Assembly: GCA_951230915.1 (NCBI GenBank)
Contig: OX579635.1
Coordinates: 28,458,001 to 28,522,000 of the forward strand
DNA: 64,000 bases
Reading direction: 5' to 3'
Source: Antitrichia curtipendula
Taxonomy: Eukaryota > Streptophyta > Bryopsida > Hypnales > Leucodontaceae
This document shows, piece by piece, positions 36,978 through 50,165 of this stretch. Position numbers and translations under genes: made by a program. How positions within the stretch are numbered: the first letter of the stretch is position 1; every line of letters starts with the position of its first letter. The notes under the pieces are model-generated. The model was not told the DNA's origin. It made no database searches and worked only from the letters and a program-made list of their open reading frames with translations.

Positions 36978-39257
36978 CTACAAAGAATAAAACAACTCCA
37001 AGCTCTCCTGGAGGTGTTTGTCGGACCCCAAACGCGGCGATTTCAAATCTTTCCAGATGAGAGGAGCGCGCGCAGCCAGCAGCCGACTCATGGACACAAT
37101 CTCCTCAGTAAGCGGGTGCTTGGCCTGAGGGCGATACACTTGCACTCGGTCCAACTCGTTGCCCTTCATCAAATAATGCTTGGCAGGGACGACGTTGCCC
37201 CACCAGTACTCACTCATCACTCTAAAAATGAGTCCCCAGTATCTCTCATCTCTGTAGATTCGGTAGATGGAGCTCCCGTTCACGCACCACACGTAGAAAT
37301 CCATCCACTCTCTGTCAAAAATCTCCAGCAGCCCTTGCGCTTGCGGCATGTAGTAATGTGGTACAGACGTCCAGGGAGCTCCGGTTTCTGGTCTGCCCTT
37401 GAAATGTGGGCACTTGACTTCTAGAATCCCCCCTTGGCTGTATGCTCTGGAGAGGTTGGCATCAATGAGGCCGTCCGGAGATGCGCCCAGCCACCCGTGC
37501 AAGTCATCCCCTTCCTTGTAAATCTTGAAGGCCATATGATCCACAAGGTTGCCTGTTAGTTGCTTGTATCGTTCAATGGCGCCGGCTTCCTGGTTTGTAC
37601 CCCAGACTGTGGCCTGGTTCCCTGCAAAGGGTGTTCGAAGGCCCAGCTTCTCCTCCCACAGCTCCGCCCTGCCCGTTTTCCAAAACCCGAGGGCGTTGCC
37701 GAACGCGCTCGCTGTGATGCGTCCTTTGCGCAGGCTGTGCCAGTGCTCAGTCCTTTGTTGCAGGTCTTCCTGGAAAACAACGATCTTGTGACAACTGTGA
37801 TCTACCCTTCTCAGTGAATTTCATGGGACTCAAGGTGGGGACACCAGAAATCGTCACCGAGCAGAGTTCTTACTACAGAGAATTAGGTTGGTCAAATTAT
37901 TATTGATGCTCAAATTAGCAAATGGAAGACGGTTCGGATGCACCAAAGAACGCGCGCTTTGGACATCATAGTCAAAAGTTATAGAGGATCAAAGTAGATG
38001 ACCTAAAACCAACATTGGAACAAATGTTCCTCCTTGTCAATATATACCAATTGTCTACGATTTCAGGGTGGCAATTATAGGTGCCCCTACCTTGACATTC
38101 TTGTAGACCCATGTTCTGTCCCTTGGCTTCTGTTCATCTCAGACCATTTGATTTCTGCAACATAATGAAGATAGAAGAATGTGCCTGTGGGATTTCAGGA
38201 ACCACCTCGAACTCAAAGCTTGCGAATGGTGAAAGTGGGGGCCAGAGTCCTCAAATCCCTAATGCAAAGGGACCCTCCCAAGACTCTTCAAGAATGTAAG
38301 GATCAAACATTGATTTAACAAACGTGCCACTGTACATTGGTCGTCAATAACACTTACTGGGAGGGCAAGCGCAGATTCACCTCCAACAGACTGAAGATCC
38401 AGCCCAGTTTTGACAGCGTCCGCAGCAAAGCCTGTCACATCACTGCTCAAGCAAGAATATGCCATTTGTAAGGGCACTTTTTCGTCCTTTTCCCTAGGCT
38501 GTTGATTCCAACAAAAAGAGTAAAAACAGAAATTGCCATCATGTCAAAAAGAACATTAGAGCACATACCCCAAACCACTTGGTAGACTCGAAACAACACC
38601 GGAACAATGAGTGACCACAAGAGTACTGCAATGCCTTTTCATGGATCTTCCCTTCCTCCACAGCCCCTTCGAAAAACATCCTGTATGAAGATCCACGTAC
38701 AGGGGAGCCATGAAACAATGAGCTTCGAATCTCAGGCACTTCAAAAATCCAATTCACGTACAAGTAAAATCAACACCATAACCTCAACATAGCGTGTCCT
38801 TGCAAATCATCCTGCCTACAATCACGAAAGCATACTCAGCTGCAAAGGCGAGGTACCTTGAGAAAACAAAGAGCAATGCCTGGGATTCGAAACAGCTGCA
38901 AACGCCGCATCCCTTTGTACCAGGCTTCCTGCGCATGCTTCCACTGGACCATTAGCAGAACTCACAACCCTAATTTTTCCACCGGATGCATCACGTGCAA
39001 CTAGCTCAACACAGCAAGCTCTCGCACTTGAAAAAGTTCGCCAGCAACGTCAAGCCCTTTCGGAACGACGGCACCAGGATGCGAATGCAGAATTTGGTTC
39101 AATTTTCGCCAATTTCCAGGAAACATAACCACAAGATTCGACTCGGCTATGAAATGGTGAAGGGGACTTACTGGTGAGAAAACACGGCGGTCTCGAGAGC
39201 TGGCCACAGAGAGGCGGCATCAGGGGAAGACGCAGTGCCCGAAAAACACAAAACCAT
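36978..39257 (-). CDS. YqaJ/lambda-exonuclease-like nuclease-fold protein
   Basis: Members of this plant family carry the restriction-endonuclease-like fold of phage YqaJ/lambda exonucleases; their cellular role is not established. My minus-strand model has exons 39257-39172, 39026-38857, 38738-38569, 38498-38358 and 37769-36978 (452 residues), with matching phases at every junction. The nuclease domain is in the last exon: WHSLRKGRITASAFGNALG near its start, then LHGWLGASPDGLID, GILEVKCPHFKGRP (acidic and E-x-K catalytic positions) and YYMPQAQGLLEI. The first four exons have no domain I recognise and rest on splice phase and open frame only. It is divergent from the PHD protein gene, with about 1.4 kb between start codons. 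Organelle targeting is possible but no clear signal is seen. Confidence 0.8.
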
Positions 39258-40644
39258 CCACGCCGCAAATTCCAAAGGTATAAGAATCCCAGATGGACTC
39301 CGCTTTACGAATTCAAAATTGCCAAAACATTATTGAAAACCCACAATCCGAAAACGGATTCGCATTTGAAATTGGATGCGAAATCGTAAGAATCGGGTGT
39401 TCCCCAAAACGTTCCCAGACGTTCTAGTAACGTCTTCTGCTGTTCCCGAGCGAGTTCTCCTCTGCTTGGGTGAGCGGGTGAAGAAATCATGAGTGCCGAC
39501 TTCCGACCTTGCCGAATCGTAATTTAGGGCTTCTGGTTTGCTTTTCCGATGGTGGCGACTCGAAGGTGCGGCACTGTAGCGATTGATTCTTTTAGTGAGG
39601 ATGATGCGCTTTGAAGGAAATATCGACAGGCCAGGTGTGGCTTGTGATGTCGACGGTTCGTTAGTTGTCGCTGTGATTGTGAAAACAGGGGACGGCGCAG
39701 GAATTGGTTCGGAGATGACGGATCACGCGGTCGTCTGAAGACGACGACGACCTTGAGAGAAATTATCTGTGGCAGGTACGTTGTGAAGTAGCTTCTTGAA
39801 GGTTTGCTGCCGTCTTTGTGTGTTTGATGAATTCTGGTGGCGGTTAGGATTATCTAATTGCACTCGTTGCGGTGTTATTTTTTTTTAATCAGAAGACCGC
39901 GATCGGCAGCTCGTTGCGCTTGAGAAGGAAACAATGCTGGTAGCTTAGTGCACATTACATGCAAAGGAACGATAGTGGCAAGAAGTCTGAGAAGTTTTCG
40001 ATGCGAGTGTTTTAGAAGCCGAAAACATCTGCATGTCGTGGAAATCGTGCAGACGGGAACGAGAATTTGATTTCGTCTCGTTCGGTTCTCGTCCTTGTGG
40101 GTCGATAGCTGCCGTCTTCAGTAGCCGTAGAACCACGGGGTAAACTATACAAGAGAGAAAGATTGCACACGCTGCCATACAGAATGGCTACGAAAATGGC
40201 GCGGTACTACGCTCGACGTGGAATGCGTGGTGCTGTCTGTCGATCTTGCTGGCTTGGCTACTGGGAGCAGTAACGACTTTGAAATTCGCGTCCGTGAACT
40301 GTAGCCTCTGCTGCCCTTTTGTGAGCGAAAAAAAATGTTCAAGAGGATCATGAATCAAGTCTTAGTGTTTCGCGAGATGAATTTTACTTCTGCTCTTCAT
40401 TTTCGGCACGGGTTTATGGTATTTACAAGGATACTAACGCACGGTTGCTCTCGATTGTGACAGGTATAATATTGGTGAATGTGAAGTTAGTGATGGTAAA
40501 GAACTTAAGGCAACAACGAGACCCATCTGGTGGTGAAGCCTGAGTAGGGCAGGAATGGCAAACGGTCATACTTTGCTGATCATCGTGGCTGCTGAGCTGT
40601 GAGCGCAAGGACCCATGGTTTAGTTTAGTGATACAGGAGGAGGG
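39258..40644. promoter_or_regulatory. Divergent promoter and 5' leader region
   Basis: Lies between the start codons of the YqaJ-like gene (-) and the EPL1-PHD gene (+). It is less AT-rich than the spacers and probably holds both promoters and 5' UTR exons. Its short open frames are not supported. Confidence 0.5.
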
Positions 40645-43600
40645 ATGCCTCCCACAGTTTCCATCCCTCCACAGCCCGTGGAAATCATACTGGAGTTATT
40701 AAAGCAACCGTTGGAGAGTATGGGTACTCCCGGTTATCAGGATTTGCACTCGAAATGCGTTCCGAATGGTGTTTTACAAGGTGGCAATTTGAAGTCGAGC
40801 TCTACGCTTCAGGGAAAAGCAGAGACGCGGTTCGTGAAGAACTCCATGAGCGGCTCTCGGCAAAATATCTCCGGAGCTACTGAAGGTTCCCTTGCAGAAT
40901 ACACTTCCGCCTCAGTTATGGAGTTGGATAAACATGGGCCTCCATCTGTTCTTACACCTAAGAGTGCTGGCGCAGGTCTCATGCGAGGAAGAACTTCGGG
41001 GGACGAGGATTTGAAGATCGATGAATTTCCTCGATCGCTCTTAAAATCCAGAGGGATGGGCACCAAATCTCGTAGTGTTGCTCGATCCCCGATGTTGTCG
41101 TTCAGCAGTCTGTTAGAAGTTGCCATTAATGCTTCTGGAGTTCAACCTCGAACCTCTGTACACAAGATTGTAGAGTCAGGCACGCGAGCTGAGCTATCGT
41201 TACGTGGAGACACCGTTGGTGGCAGAGTACCGCCTGTGTCATACTATTCGCTTTTGCAAGCTCAACTGGGTGATGATCCTGTCGAAGTAAGAGCATCTTC
41301 TTCTTGCAAGACAGCGGAAACCTTGCATTTGAATGAGGAGGCTCATTCTCCACCCATTAAGTTTCAGTTACGGTCTGCTGAAGTAGAGGGTGGGTTTTTG
41401 GCTCTACTGAACCAGACCACTGGATCGCTTGCTCCTGTTGCTCAATGGTCAAGTTCACCACGGGCTGATACGGGTGGTCGCTTTTCTGATAAGCTTTTGC
41501 AAGCTGTGGCCCAAGATGCATCAGAGTTTGCAGACATTGTGTCCGAGAGGGATGATAGTGTCGCCCTGAGAGCTACTGCGGTCCCTATATCAGCTGCGCT
41601 GGCAAGATCCGAAGGTGATGTTCCACGGATGAAGGCTGTGGTGGAACACAGAATTTCAGAACTGGCTGACTCGATGTGTTCTGATGAGGATGTGTCGGGC
41701 ACTCCGCATCCGGAAGATCTCGGCGGCCCCTTAGCTGTAAATGATACACGGTCCGCAGACATTCTCTCAGATAGGCTTGCCTTTGACTTCTCTGATACGG
41801 CTATGGTCCCAGCATCACCAGTCCTCACAAGAAGAGGAGAGGATGTGTTACGGGCAGATGCTGTGGTGTCTGATGCTGCGTCAATTGAGGACGAGATGTC
41901 GGATGCTCAGCTTTTCGAAGAGTTAGAGCGAGGTCTTGCTATGCAGGATTCAAGGCTTGCAGAGAATGCATCGAATATGAGTGTCGTAAACTCGCCAGAA
42001 GCTGCTGTGGCCTTGACATCGGCTGTACCTACAAGAATTCAAAAGAGTTTTCCACGGGAAGAAGTCGTGGTGGAACGAACAACTGTTGCGGTGGCCGATT
42101 CAGTGTCTTCCAACGAGAAGGCATTGGATGTTGAACTTTCTGAGGAACCCTCTGGTCCCCTAGGTGTAGATAAATCATGGTTTGCCTGCAATGTCTCAAA
42201 TAGAGTTGTCACAGACTCCTCGAATGCTGTTCCAGAAGTTCCTGTTTTGACAAGACTAGAAGAGGCTGATCTTCCTACAGGGATCGAACGAGCAAGTTGT
42301 GCGGTGGCTGATACGATATCTGATATTCAGCTTCCGGAAGAAGTCCCACGGGCCCTTGTTTTAGATGAATCTCGGCGTCCTGAGTTTGTCACAGAGAGAG
42401 ATCCCATTGACTCGTTAGGATCTGCAACAGTATCAGCACCGGCTGTGCTTGTAAGAAGGGAAGTGGTTGTTCCACGGGTCGAGGTTGTGGTGGCTGGTTC
42501 GATGGGTATGGACGAGGAGATGTCTGACTTATTTGTTTGGGACGAACTATCACAAGCCTTGGCTTTGGATGGATTACGAAACAGAGGCATTGTGATAGGG
42601 GAGGGTCCAGCTAAGTTGCCAGGAGCTGCTGCGGAGCCAGAGCCACTTTTGGACACACGAACAAGAGAGGATGTGCCTGTGTCGGAGGCTTTGGTCGAAA
42701 TGGAGCTAGGGCTTTGTGGAGATGCAGTGGAGCACTCTGAACAGAGCAAAGATCACCTTCTATCATTCAATCGTTCTGATGAAGAATTGTCGGACGAGAG
42801 GATACAGTCTACGTCACAACGTCTGGAGACGGAGAAACGTTGTGCTGACGGCTGTGATGGTCTTATAGATGGTGGGACTGCCTTGGCGTCATCCTGTGAG
42901 GCGGGTTTGAAACAAATGGGCGACGCAGACGCTGATTCTGTGGATGCAGAGACGATCTTGGAATGGTCCTGCAAAGCTAGCTTGAAGAAAATGGACGTCG
43001 ATAGAGATGTTGTAGAGCAACGAGGGGACTGTTTATGCGAAGGTGTATCTGCAGGAACAACTGATGAATGTCCCCGTCAAGCAGTTTCGAGGCGAACAGA
43101 AAATCCGAATGCAGTCCGAGCATCACATGTACCCACACGCATAGAAGAGGATGTGTCACTGGCAAAGGTTTTGGTGAATCCCGTAAGTGTTCTGGTAGCT
43201 GATTCTGTGTCTACCGATGAGCAGATGTTGGATGTTCAACTTTTGGAGGAACTAACTGGAGCCCTTGAGAAAAGTGTATCACTATGTACTGAGGGCATCT
43301 CTGAACCTGTTGATGAAGGGGCATTTGTGAGATCTTCCTGGCAAGCAGGTCCTAAGCATATTGAAGTCAGAAATGGTATCATTGGATGGGATCAAAAGGA
43401 TAGCAACTGTCCTATTGAAATGCGAGAAAATCTGATGGTTCAGAACGCTGGAGCTATGGTGGAGCACTTGATTGGAAGTGATTGTGGAAGTGATAAAGAG
43501 AAGAATTGTAGTGGATCCGTGGGAATGACATCAACCACTGCATCCCCACATGCGAACGGAAATCTTCTAGTTGCAAAACCTACTCATACAGATGGAAGTG

Positions 43601-46600
43601 ACCAGATGGTGATTCTTGCGGAGGAGAAAGTAGGAGACGTACGCATGTTGGAAGGCCTTGAGGATTCAAATGAGGTTGTTTCGCCGCTGGAGGGAGAGCA
43701 CCACAAATTTTATGATTTTGCAGATGTGGCGTCCGGGGTGAAGAGGGCGATTTTATCTTATTCAGAAAGCCGAACAGGTTTCGTTGCTAGTGAAACGGGA
43801 TATGAGTCGGAGCTAGTATCTCCACCAGATTTAGTTGTAATCGAGCAAGATGTACGAAACGAAGAGGAAAGAGTGCCCGAAGGTCATATTGAAGAGATTG
43901 TTGCGACAGATTCTGGTAATTCTGGGATTCCAGCAGACCAGGCCTTGAGTGCAGATCCTGACGCAATATCCGAGGGGTTAAGGCAAGTGATTCTACGGAA
44001 TAGTGACGCCGCGGTTTCAGAGTCGCTGGAATCTGTGCAGGTTTCTGGAGCAGAAATTGGTGTTGCTCAAGAGGCAGGAAAACAGGTGCAGTCACCCCTG
44101 GGAACGAAGGCCAAAGTCGGGCACAGTCAACATGTTGACGATTTTGAAGACAGGCATACTGATGATCTCACAGTCCAACGTACCAGACATCTTGACGAGC
44201 TCGAGGATAATGGAGATCAGCCATACGTTTCACCATTAAACGTGACCGTTGATGATCAGTTGGTGAGCGCTGTGGTAATTCTTATAAATGTTTATCTGCT
44301 GTGGTTTTCTGGCATATATTTAATGCTTGATTTTTCTGTCAGTATCATATGAGAACTCATACTCTTTATGTCAATCGACTGTACTTCAGGTTCATCCTCT
44401 CAAAAAGAGGGGCAGACCACGCGCCTACTATCACGACAAAGCTCCACATGAAACAGGGAGGCCCCATCCTCATCCTTCTGGATTAAAAAGAAGAAGCCAA
44501 TTACAAAACACCAGTAATCGATCCAGGCGAAATCGACATATTAATCCAGACCAGCCAGTCCTCGTCCTTGTTGAAGGTCGCGATGAGGTATCAACAAGGG
44601 AATCAACAGCTTCATGTGGACTATTTATCCTCACAAGTTCGGATATTGAATATGTTGTGAAAGCAGTAGAAATTAGGTAATGAGGTAATCTGGTAATCTG
44701 GTATATAGTCTGTTGTACGCCCTGTACGTTTTTGTTGCAAATAATTGTAATGTTTAAATGAAGTAAGATTGCACTGTTGGGATGGTACCCAGATTGTCAT
44801 AGAACCCTGCTTAATTCGTTTCATTTTAATTTACTAGGATTTTGAGGACGCGGATTGCGGTCCATTTTGCCGATGGTTGACACATCAAGATAAAGGGTAT
44901 GCTGCACCATCCCCAACTGTTAGGAAAAGAGTTCGCAAGCATGACCAAGAAATGGTCAAATCCAGAATAGCAACTCCATCATTCCGGGTTGTGTCCGACT
45001 ATGAAGATACACAGCAAAATGTTGAGAAGAGGAGGAAGGTTGTGATGGAGCAGCATCGTGGTACTTGCGAGGTAATTTCGTTAAACTTGGAGTTTTTCAG
45101 CTGCTTTGCATGGAAAGTCTGGAGTTTTCGGAGAGCTTGTCATCACGTTGGTTTGTCCTGCCTGAGAGTGCGTCCAGTATCTTTGTTTATCACCCGTCTT
45201 ACTTGGCATCGTTGTTCATGGTCGTAGATGCAAACCTTAATGAGCTCGAGGACAGTGCGAGACTATGATATGGACGATGAAGATGAGAGATGGCTGCACG
45301 CTTGGAATAAGCGGCTCGCACGAGGGGTCTTAAAGCAGCCCATATCTGAAGACAAGTTCGAAGAGATCATTGAATATTTTGAGAGAATGCATGCTCAGAT
45401 GGAAGTTGCTCCAGCTGAGGATTTTCCAGGATTCCCGGTCTGTCAACAGTCTTCGGCACATTCCGTACCTGGTAGTTCTTTACCAAGCACCTCCCCATCA
45501 GGTCTGGGCTGTTTAAGTATCAGTCCAGCTGGTACAGGTGTTCCAGTTCCGGAAAATGCGCTTGCGTCAAATCCCCCTAGAATTAGATCTCGACATCCTC
45601 CTTGGACTGGTGGTTTGAAAGATGTGCCGATCTCGGGAAAAAAGGCTTTAGCATCCTCAGCCATCCGGGTTAAGATTGTTGGTGGGGAATCTGTTTCGCC
45701 AGCCAGCACAGTCATATTCCGCACGTTGACCTCGGAAAATGAAAGAAACATTTGCAAATCTGTGATTGATACTGTGACTGAAAAACCAAGCGGAGGCTCA
45801 TTACTGAAATCCTTCAGGACTCCAACACAACAGAACCCCTCTGACGGTTGTTGCATATGTAATGGAGGCGAAGATGATGATGATAACCCAGTACGTGTGC
45901 TTCTATATCCAGTGTGTTGTAATGCTTGAAGGAACTCTAGGTGCAGCGATCTCCAAGTCGTGCAAGCAGTGTGCTTCGTCTCTCTTTGCATTAGATTCTT
46001 TTAACGGGGGTTTCGTCCCGTGATTTCTGCCTAACTTGACCTTGAAACATTCCTACAGAATAATAAGGTGCATTACTCTTCAAGAATGATAACTGGTCCT
46101 GATGCATATGATGTGCTTTGCAGGTGTACACTTGCAAACAATGCTTGATACACGTGCATCAATCGTGCTATGGAATTCGTGAAAAGTTCTGTGATGCTCT
46201 AGGTCACGTTGTTGGGCCTTCAAGCTGGTGTTGCCGCAAGTGTGAGGCGGTGGCTGTTGGCAGGGCACAGCCTAAAGTCAGGTATGCGCTTTGTTGTGAA
46301 GTGGTGTTGTGATTTCATGTTTTGAACTGAGTTTTGTGGGAATTCATTCAATTTACCTGGGAGTATCTTTAGTCTCTGAGCGTGGGTTGACATTATTTTC
46401 CTAGAATTATGCCAATTAACTGGTTGTTGATACTGTAGGAAACTATCGTTTCGAATTGCAAACTTGTAAGTAAGAGAAGAGAGATGTTCATGATTTGTGC
46501 ATCTTCTTTGTTGTTTTTCGTTTAACTTGTTTATAATTTGGGGTCAGCTAGACAGCCTGTCGGTACATATTGCTTTTGATTAGCATCTGAGCATCTTGAA

Positions 46601-49600
46601 GCTGGTTTTGCTCACATCTGCTACTGAGAATTTCCATTGGATATTATGGTGCAGCTGTGCCCTTTGTCGAAAAAGAGGAGGTGCTTTGAAACCAACGGTA
46701 GCTCCTCGAAAGTGGGCCCATGTCGCTTGTGCTCTCTATAACAAGGAAACCTTTTTTGTTGACCCTGATGCGATGGAACCAATCGATGGTATTGCAGCAG
46801 TGGCGGCAAGGATCCAGGACCGACAGGATCGACAGGATCGTTGTGGGTTATGTGGAGTGAAGAGGGGTGTATGTTCTCTCTGTTCAGTAAAGGACTGCAG
46901 AGCTCTATTCCACATCTCTTGTGGTGTAAGCCATGGAGCTTCATTCGAGGCAAGTTTACTAACTTCCTGGATTGTTTGTGAATTACACTCAATTTAGATC
47001 TTTACAAGATTTCTTTATTCCTGTTTCTTGTAGTTTCCGAATTTTAAATGATAAGTGAACTCGTTGTTAAATGGGGATTGAGTATTGTTCAGTAGGATTG
47101 TGTTCTCATGTCTGAAATCTGGGGTATGTTCTTGTCGCCCATTGTGTTCAGTTGCGGCAATCTAAGCAAAAAGCGGTAAGTGTCCGTTCCTTGTGCCCTC
47201 GCCATGCGCATACGACTCCAACCTCTGCCCCCTCGACTGGATTGAATGAAGGGCACCTGTTGAGCAGTACCATGAGCGGGGCCACAGTTTCCGCGACAGC
47301 CAGCAGCAGCATTTCAACAGCTTCGTCCATTGATTACAGGGAGGAATGGCGTTCGCCGCTAAACACCTCATGTAAGGACGGAAGTTTCGTAGAACCGGCT
47401 AGGCAAGCTACGACTGCGGATACATACGTTGGTAATTTGGCGGATAATGTTACGAGCATGACTGGGAAGGGTTTTGAGGATGCGGGTAGAGGGAGGCCCA
47501 ATGGTTTGCGTTTCACTTTAAAACGAAGAAGGGCCGAGTCTTGCAAGGAAGTATGCGAAGATGGAGTCTCCAGTGACCTACAGAAGAAATCTGGTGACGG
47601 AAGAGAAGTTACTGGAGACAAGATCAAATCTCCAGGATGTAAATCTACGTGGCATGTGGTGGAGCTTGGGCAAAAGCTGAAGAAGAGCAAATTCAAATTG
47701 GGAAGGCTTGCTCAGAATGAGGATCCAGAGTCCTCTCCCACCCTTGTCCAGCAGGGGAGGATTGGTAGCGAGGACCCGGAGGCAGAGAAGAGTAAGGAGG
47801 TCATGCCTGTAGTCGGTGAAGTCTCTGGTGATGCCACTGGAAATGGCAGGGACATTGTGTTTTTCAATGGTTTCTCAGAAGACAGGTTCGCGAAAGAAGT
47901 GAAAGAACTTACCATCTTAGAACAGGCGATGAAGTCGGATGTTGCGCCGATACATATCATGCGAGAAGCATTTGTCTATTGGCGTGCCAAGCGAGCTGAG
48001 CACAAGGGTTCACTACTTTACGAGCTAAAGCATGTAAATTTTCTAGTGAATGTTTTCATGCTTGCAGTTGCTTCATGTTGGCTAGTTAGTGTTTTGACCA
48101 ATGCCATCTGAATTTGAGGGCAAAAGTGTATGCCTTGCGATGATGGAAACTTGACATTTTTGGAATGTCGGTAGGATTGGCAGACTTATTATGCCTGAAT
48201 GTCCTGTCTCGCATAAATCAGTACACAGAGTTGTTTGAAGAGTGATTGACATCATTCGTGATGCAGAAGGAATGGTCGAAATCCCACGGCATCTTTAATG
48301 TCCCCGGGGATGTGGGAAACCTTGCTACTGGAAAGATGGCTTCACCAATGCGTGTTTCACTGGCACAGCAGCTGTCCTCTGAATCTACTGAGAAGGTATA
48401 TCTCCTTTGATAAGGTTACATCGTACACGTCTTGACTGAATGTTTTGATGCTCACTGCTTGGAGGTTCTGAGATGCAAAAGTTTTGGCGAACTCGTTTAG
48501 GATGTTTCCTTCTGGTAATCAGTCAGTAGGACTTGACATTATAGCGTGAAGCACCGGCGTTGTAGGAATATTTGCGAGGTCACCACACCTGGAAATCTTC
48601 TTGTTTATGGCATTTGGACACGTGTATCTCGTCTTTCAACTTGAGAGTTCGATGATTTTCCTTTGAAGAGACTAATGCTTGTTGAATGCTGTAGAGGGAC
48701 CTAAGGATCGTAGGGTTAATTGCCGAATCCATGCTCGAGTGTCAGTGATAGGGAAGGATCTTGCACATGAACTGCTACGGTTCGTTTCAAAGTAAATGGT
48801 GGAGTTTTTACAGTGGCAGCCTTGGCATGCTATAAGCGAATCAGTATGTAGTTTTCATCTTCGACAAGTAGTGAAGGTGAATGTTTTCGGGTTAGAATGT
48901 AGTATGCCCCTCGCTGACCCCTTCAGTATACAGGCACCCCTAGATGTCTCCTGTTCAAGATGTCTCTACTAGGGTCATCTTGCCGCTTAAATGAACGATT
49001 CTACGTCTGTGCCTTGGATCGCCATGGGTTGTATGGTTGATTGTTTCTAGTGTTATCCTTTTATGTGTGGCAGATGTTGGAGAAAACAAAGGAACTTCGG
49101 GTGCAGCTGGCTCGAGTGCGGTCCATGGCTCAAATGGTGGTACGACGAGAGAAACTTAAATACAATCATCAGCTTGTGCTAATGACCATAGCCTCTGCGG
49201 AACTGAACAGGATTGAAAGTATATCAGAGGAGCGGCGTTGTGTTTGGTGTCCTTCAACAAAGACACTGTTGAAGTGTGGAACTTGTCCGCGCAGCTTTTG
49301 CTTCAACTGTTTCAAGAATCGGAAGGGATTTGGAGTGAAAGGGTGGATGGCTGCGATGAAACACCCTGGGTACAGCTGTAAATATTGCCGAGAGCTCTTG
49401 TGTAAAGTAGCAGATTTGTCTAATAATTTGGAACCATGTCCGAAGAAAATTGCGAATGCTGGGTTGGTTAGCAACCAAGTGATTCCGAGTGAACCTACTG
49501 ATGGGATGTTTATCACATCATTGCTTACGAGTGATCCTACAGGTGGGGGTAGAAGGCAGGGAATAGGTAAAGGACGTGGTAAAAGGTGGGGTTTTCAAGG

Positions 49601-50165
49601 GTTTGACTACCCCGATTCTGCACCATTTAGACGAGCTGAAGGTGGGGTAGTTGCTTCAGCGAACAAGACTGTGGATGTAAATGAAGTTCGGAGTAAGGGA
49701 CTGGGTATAGGACGTGGTAAAGGAAATCGTTGGAAAGTAAGTGACAACGCACGGCCTGGTCCTGCTAGACGTGGTTCTGGGAACGGAGCGAACAATCAGA
49801 GTAAGACCAGCCACCTTGAGGCTGGTTTGAGCACGCTCTTGAGCATCACCAATGGCCAGATGGAACACTCTAGCTTTGAAACAACGCTTCGAAGACTGAA
49901 AATACTCCGGTGTTCAAACACAGATATCAACCAAGAGCTGACGATTTCTGCTGACATCCCATCTGAGGGGATAGCAGAAGAGAGTGCAGATGTGAGAGTT
50001 TCGGGACCTGTCATTAATGGATTGGAAGCTCTTAAGCGGGACGCAATCAATGGTGGCAATGTGCCTGTTCCCGTGTCTCCTGATCCTGGTCCTGCATTGC
50101 TGGTGTTCAAGAAGAATAGAAGGTTGAAATTGGGTCCGAGCTCCGAAACTCCACTATCAGCGTAA
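40645..50165 (+). CDS. EPL1-PHD-ePHD chromatin protein (BRPF/Jade-like)
   Basis: Likely a histone-reading scaffold in the nucleus; BRPF and Jade relatives organise MYST acetyltransferase complexes. Exons: 40645-44262, 44390-44587, 44838-45071, 45228-45890, 46124-46281, 46655-46949, 47152-48033, 48267-48395 and 49074-50165 (2,422 residues, phases consistent). Exon 1 encodes about 1,200 acidic low-complexity residues with a degenerate 70-residue repeat. Then come an AT-hook-like KKRGRPRAYY (1211), an EPL1-like DYDMDDEDERWLHAWNK (about 1361), PHD CCICNGGE to CKQC to WCCRKC, and an extended PHD beginning CALCRKRGG and ending LCPRH. A C-terminal Cys-rich finger (C2115-C2164) precedes Gly/Arg-rich repeats. 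The intron after 46949 uses a GC donor (GAG|GCAAGT). The first-exon ATG is the first in a long open frame; a short upstream exon cannot be excluded. Confidence 0.9.
41590..42700 (+). repeat. Degenerate 70-residue protein repeats in exon 1
   Basis: Units recur about every 207-215 bases with the pattern (P/A)VLTR.E.DV.R..AVV, then ADS.S.DE..SD..L.EEL...LA. Starts are near 41605, 41818, 42028, 42238, 42445 and 42649, with a further unit near 43130. Confidence 0.75.

Noticed and set aside
37549..37817. Plus-strand open frames opposite the YqaJ exon
   Set aside because: Antisense shadows; the minus strand has the conserved motifs.
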